In this document: positions 62,110 through 64,000 of the stretch, one piece after another
Layout of the letters: the number at the start of each line of letters is the position of its first letter
Numbering within the stretch: position 1 is the first letter of the stretch
DNA from: Ferrimonas sp048263965
Lineage (GTDB): Bacteria > Pseudomonadota > Gammaproteobacteria > Enterobacterales > Shewanellaceae
Direction of reading: 5' to 3'
Assembly: GCF_048263965.1 (NCBI RefSeq)
Contig: NZ_JBLXDO010000008.1
Coordinates: forward strand, 62,001-126,000
DNA: 64,000 nucleotides
Notes under the pieces: model-generated
The model's database searches: none
What the model saw: only the letters and a program-made list of their open reading frames with translations
What the model was told of the DNA's origin: nothing
Position numbers and translations under genes: made by a program

Positions 62110-62706
62110 ATGACCGACACGAACCAGCGCCACAAGGAGCGGCAGCAGAAGGTGAAAGAGAAGGTGGACGCCAAGGTCGCCCAGGCTCAGGAGGAGCGTG
62201 GTGTGGTGTTGATCCTCACCGGAAATGGCAAGGGCAAGTCCACGGCGGGCTTTGGTACCGTGGCCCGTGCCGTCGGTCATGGCCAGAATTGCGCCGTGGC
62301 CCAGTTCATCAAGGGCAACTGGGCCTGCGGTGAGCGGGATTTGCTGGCCGGGCATGGCGTGCGCTTCCATGTGATGGCCACCGGCTTTACCTGGGAGACC
62401 CAGGACAAAGAGGCGGACAGCGCCGCAGCACAGGAGGTGTGGCAGCAGGTGAAGCAGGAGTTGGCGGATCCCCAGGTGGATCTGGTGCTGCTGGACGAGA
62501 TCACCTACATGACCAATTACGGCTATCTGGATCTGGACGAGGTGATTCAGGCGATCGCCGACAGACCACGGGAGCAGAGTGTGGTGATCACCGGCCGTGC
62601 GGCGCACCGCCGCCTGGAAGAGCTGGCGGACACCGTGTCGGAAGTGCGGCCGCTCAAGCACGCCTTTGAGGCGGGCGTCAAGGCACGTAAAGGAGTAGAC
62701 TGGTAA
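62110..62706 (+). CDS. cobO: Corrinoid adenosyltransferase (CobO/BtuR type)
   Basis: 198 residues, the family norm. It adenosylates cob(I)alamin-type corrinoids to make coenzyme B12. The ATP loop is LTGNGKGKSTAGFG (about 36-49), followed by AVAQFIKGNW and VLLDEITYMTNYGYL. A charged N-terminal arm (RHKERQQKVKEKVD) is typical. ATG 62110 with AGGAT upstream is preferred to the ORF start at 62089. It is preceded by the ArsR gene; the terminator-like hairpin 40 nt downstream lies inside the next gene. Confidence 0.95.
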   Translation: MTDTNQRHKERQQKVKEKVDAKVAQAQEERGVVLILTGNGKGKSTAGFGTVARAVGHGQNCAVAQFIKGNWACGERDLLAGHGVRFHVMATGFTWETQDKEADSAAAQEVWQQVKQELADPQVDLVLLDEITYMTNYGYLDLDEVIQAIADRPREQSVVITGRAAHRRLEELADTVSEVRPLKHAFEAGVKARKGVDW

Positions 62707-62732
62707 GCCAAACAGTGCTTTACGAGTCCTTC

Positions 62733-64000
62733 ATGCAAGATTCCCTTAAGCGCCAGTTCTGGCGCTTTTTAGTTCCTACGGTGGCCGCCATGATGGTGAG
62801 CGGCCTCTACCAGTTTGTGGATGGCCTGTTTGTCGGTCAGCAGATTGGCGCCGTGGGACTGGCGGCCATTAACATCGCCTGGCCGGTGATCGGCCTGGTG
62901 TATGGGGTGGCGCTGATGGTGGGTATAGGCGCCGGCGCCCTCTCCTCCATGGCTCGGGGAGAGGGCGATGGTGTTCGGGCGGCGCGCTGGCTGGGCAGTG
63001 GCATCACCCTGCTGCTGTTGATGGCCATCGGATGCGGCGTCCTGCTGCTGGCTCTGGGGGAGCACCTGCTGACCCTGCAACAGGCCCGGGGTGAGGTGCT
63101 GGCCATGGCCAGGACCTATCTGCAAGTACTGGCCTGGGGCTGTCCCCTGGCCCTTGGGGGGATCGCCATCCCTTTCCTGGTCCGCAACGACAATGCCCCC
63201 AACCTCTCCACCCTGCTCATCGGTGGTGGCGCCCTGGCCAACATAGCCCTGGATTACCTGTTTATCGTGCAGCTGGACTGGCAGCTTCAGGGGGCCGCAG
63301 TGGCCACGGTGCTCTCCCAGGCCCTGGTGCTGCTGCTGGGGCTGGGCTATTTCCGTTCCTCGCTGTGCCGCACCCGGCTCGTTCTGGCTGACATGGGGCT
63401 TACCCTGGCCGATGCCAGAGCCATAGTGGCCCTGGGGATGGCCAGCTGGTTGATGTACCTCTACTACAGCTTCATCACCGCAGTGCACAATGCCATGCTG
63501 CTGGAGTATGGGGACGCCATTCAGGTGGGGGCCTTCTCCATCGTCGGCTACCTGTGCGTGGTCTATTACCTGTTTGCCGAGGGGGTGGCCGGCGGTGCCC
63601 AGCCCCTGCTCAGCTACCTGTTTGGCGCCAGGGAGTATCCCAGCCTACAGCGGGTGATGGGCTGGGCCCTGGGGTTGGTGCTGGTCTCCGGCCTGTTGAC
63701 CGCCCTGCTGTTCTTCGGGGTGCCCACCCCCCTGATTCACGCCTTCAACAGTGATGATACCGCCCTGTTCGAGGCCACCCGTCAGGGGCTGGCCTGGCAC
63801 ACCTGGGCCCTCTATTTTGACGGCATCATCTTCGTGATTGCCGCCTATTTTCAGTCGGTGGGAGATGGCCGCCGGGCCGGGCTCATCACCCTGGCCAATC
63901 TGGCGCTGCAGCTGCCGTTTCTGTTGCTGCTGCCTCTGTGGCTGGGGGTTCAGGGGGTGTGGATCTCGGTGCCGCTCTCCAACACCCTGCTGGTGATCTG
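62733..64000 (+). CDS. MATE-family multidrug/cation exporter, cut by window end
   Basis: 422 full codons are visible of roughly 450. Twelve-helix MATE organisation is visible, with FWRFLVPTVAAMMVSGLYQFVDGLFVGQQIG at the N-terminus (TM1 with the conserved Asp) and the second-half repeat around LSYLFGARE (about residue 300). It exports cationic drugs or metabolites in exchange for H+ or Na+. The start is ATG 62733 or GTG 62715. A terminator-like hairpin lies within codons 6-13. Confidence 0.9.
   Translation, partial: MQDSLKRQFWRFLVPTVAAMMVSGLYQFVDGLFVGQQIGAVGLAAINIAWPVIGLVYGVALMVGIGAGALSSMARGEGDGVRAARWLGSGITLLLLMAIGCGVLLLALGEHLLTLQQARGEVLAMARTYLQVLAWGCPLALGGIAIPFLVRNDNAPNLSTLLIGGGALANIALDYLFIVQLDWQLQGAAVATVLSQALVLLLGLGYFRSSLCRTRLVLADMGLTLADARAIVALGMASWLMYLYYSFITAVHNAMLLEYGDAIQVGAFSIVGYLCVVYYLFAEGVAGGAQPLLSYLFGAREYPSLQRVMGWALGLVLVSGLLTALLFFGVPTPLIHAFNSDDTALFEATRQGLAWHTWALYFDGIIFVIAAYFQSVGDGRRAGLITLANLALQLPFLLLLPLWLGVQGVWISVPLSNTLLVI
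62748..62770 (+). terminator. Terminator-like hairpin inside the start of the MATE gene
   Basis: Perfect 8-bp stem AAGCGCCA / TGGCGCTT, loop GTTC, then TTT. It has all features of the cobO terminator but is located in codons 6-13 of the MATE gene, where it encodes part of LKRQFWRFL. Confidence 0.7.

Overview
The window looks like a chromosomal segment of a GC-rich marine gammaproteobacterium of the Alteromonadales (Shewanella/Ferrimonas-like). This rests on gene content and order: acpH next to queA-tgt-yajC-secD-secF, a pst operon with very large PstC/PstA permeases, a 532-residue isocitrate lyase next to malate synthase A, an ECF sigma/ChrR pair, and several DUF families common in Shewanella and Vibrio. 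I could not compare against a database, so genus is an inference. Nearly all of the window is ordinary chromosomal coding sequence. I saw no phage, insertion sequence, CRISPR array, rRNA or tRNA.

Layout. 1-8.2 kb is a phosphate block: ppk (cut by the window edge), gcvR, then pstC-pstA-pstB-phoU behind a Pho box; a second Pho-box-like repeat lies before ppk. 8.2-17.1 kb carries an APC transporter, a 5'-nucleotidase-type phosphoesterase, a Na+/Ca2+-type exchanger behind a probable yybP-ykoY (Mn2+) riboswitch, and an RND efflux pair. 17.1-21.5 kb is the glyoxylate shunt (aceB-aceA) with an AT-rich upstream region and a hairpin-rich 3' region. 21.5-26.4 kb holds a TetR/Fe-S membrane protein pair, a YjeH-like exporter with a divergent Lrp-family regulator, acpH and a Spy-like periplasmic protein. 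26.5-32.1 kb is queA, tgt, yajC, secD, secF. 32.2-39.1 kb holds a DUF2007 protein, a rhodanese, a siroheme-synthase protein with a methyltransferase relic, small membrane proteins, two methyltransferases, a cysteine-free thioredoxin-like protein, an SDR and a ParA ATPase.

39.4-42 kb is the operon I find most system-like: a Fur box followed by porin, covalent-flavin (FMN_bind) protein and PepSY-type membrane protein, spanning all envelope layers. 42-47 kb (minus strand) carries an M28 peptidase with an ABC exporter, and a DUF4397 lipoprotein. 47-50.6 kb is a photooxidative-stress-type locus: a LON-domain protein, an ECF sigma factor and ChrR, divergent from DUF2878, a chalcone-isomerase-like protein and DUF3833. 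The two arms carry promoter-like elements of identical architecture (GTGATCC, 18 nt, TA). 50.8-51.5 kb encodes an exported RelA/SpoT-like domain protein.

51.6-64 kb holds two genes broken by single-base indels in homopolymer runs (SYLF/YSC84-type and DUF417-type), a thioesterase, a DAACS symporter, a DUF3365 haem protein, a DUF3157 protein, a TetR/dihydrofolate-reductase-like pair with a clear operator, metH with three tandem MetJ boxes, an ArsR regulator, cobO, and a MATE exporter cut by the window end.

Regulatory signals are unusually readable here (Pho, Fur, MetJ, TetR, Lrp-like, ECF, Mn2+ riboswitch, many intrinsic terminators). In two places a terminator-like hairpin lies inside the first codons of the downstream gene, which may set unequal expression along a transcript.
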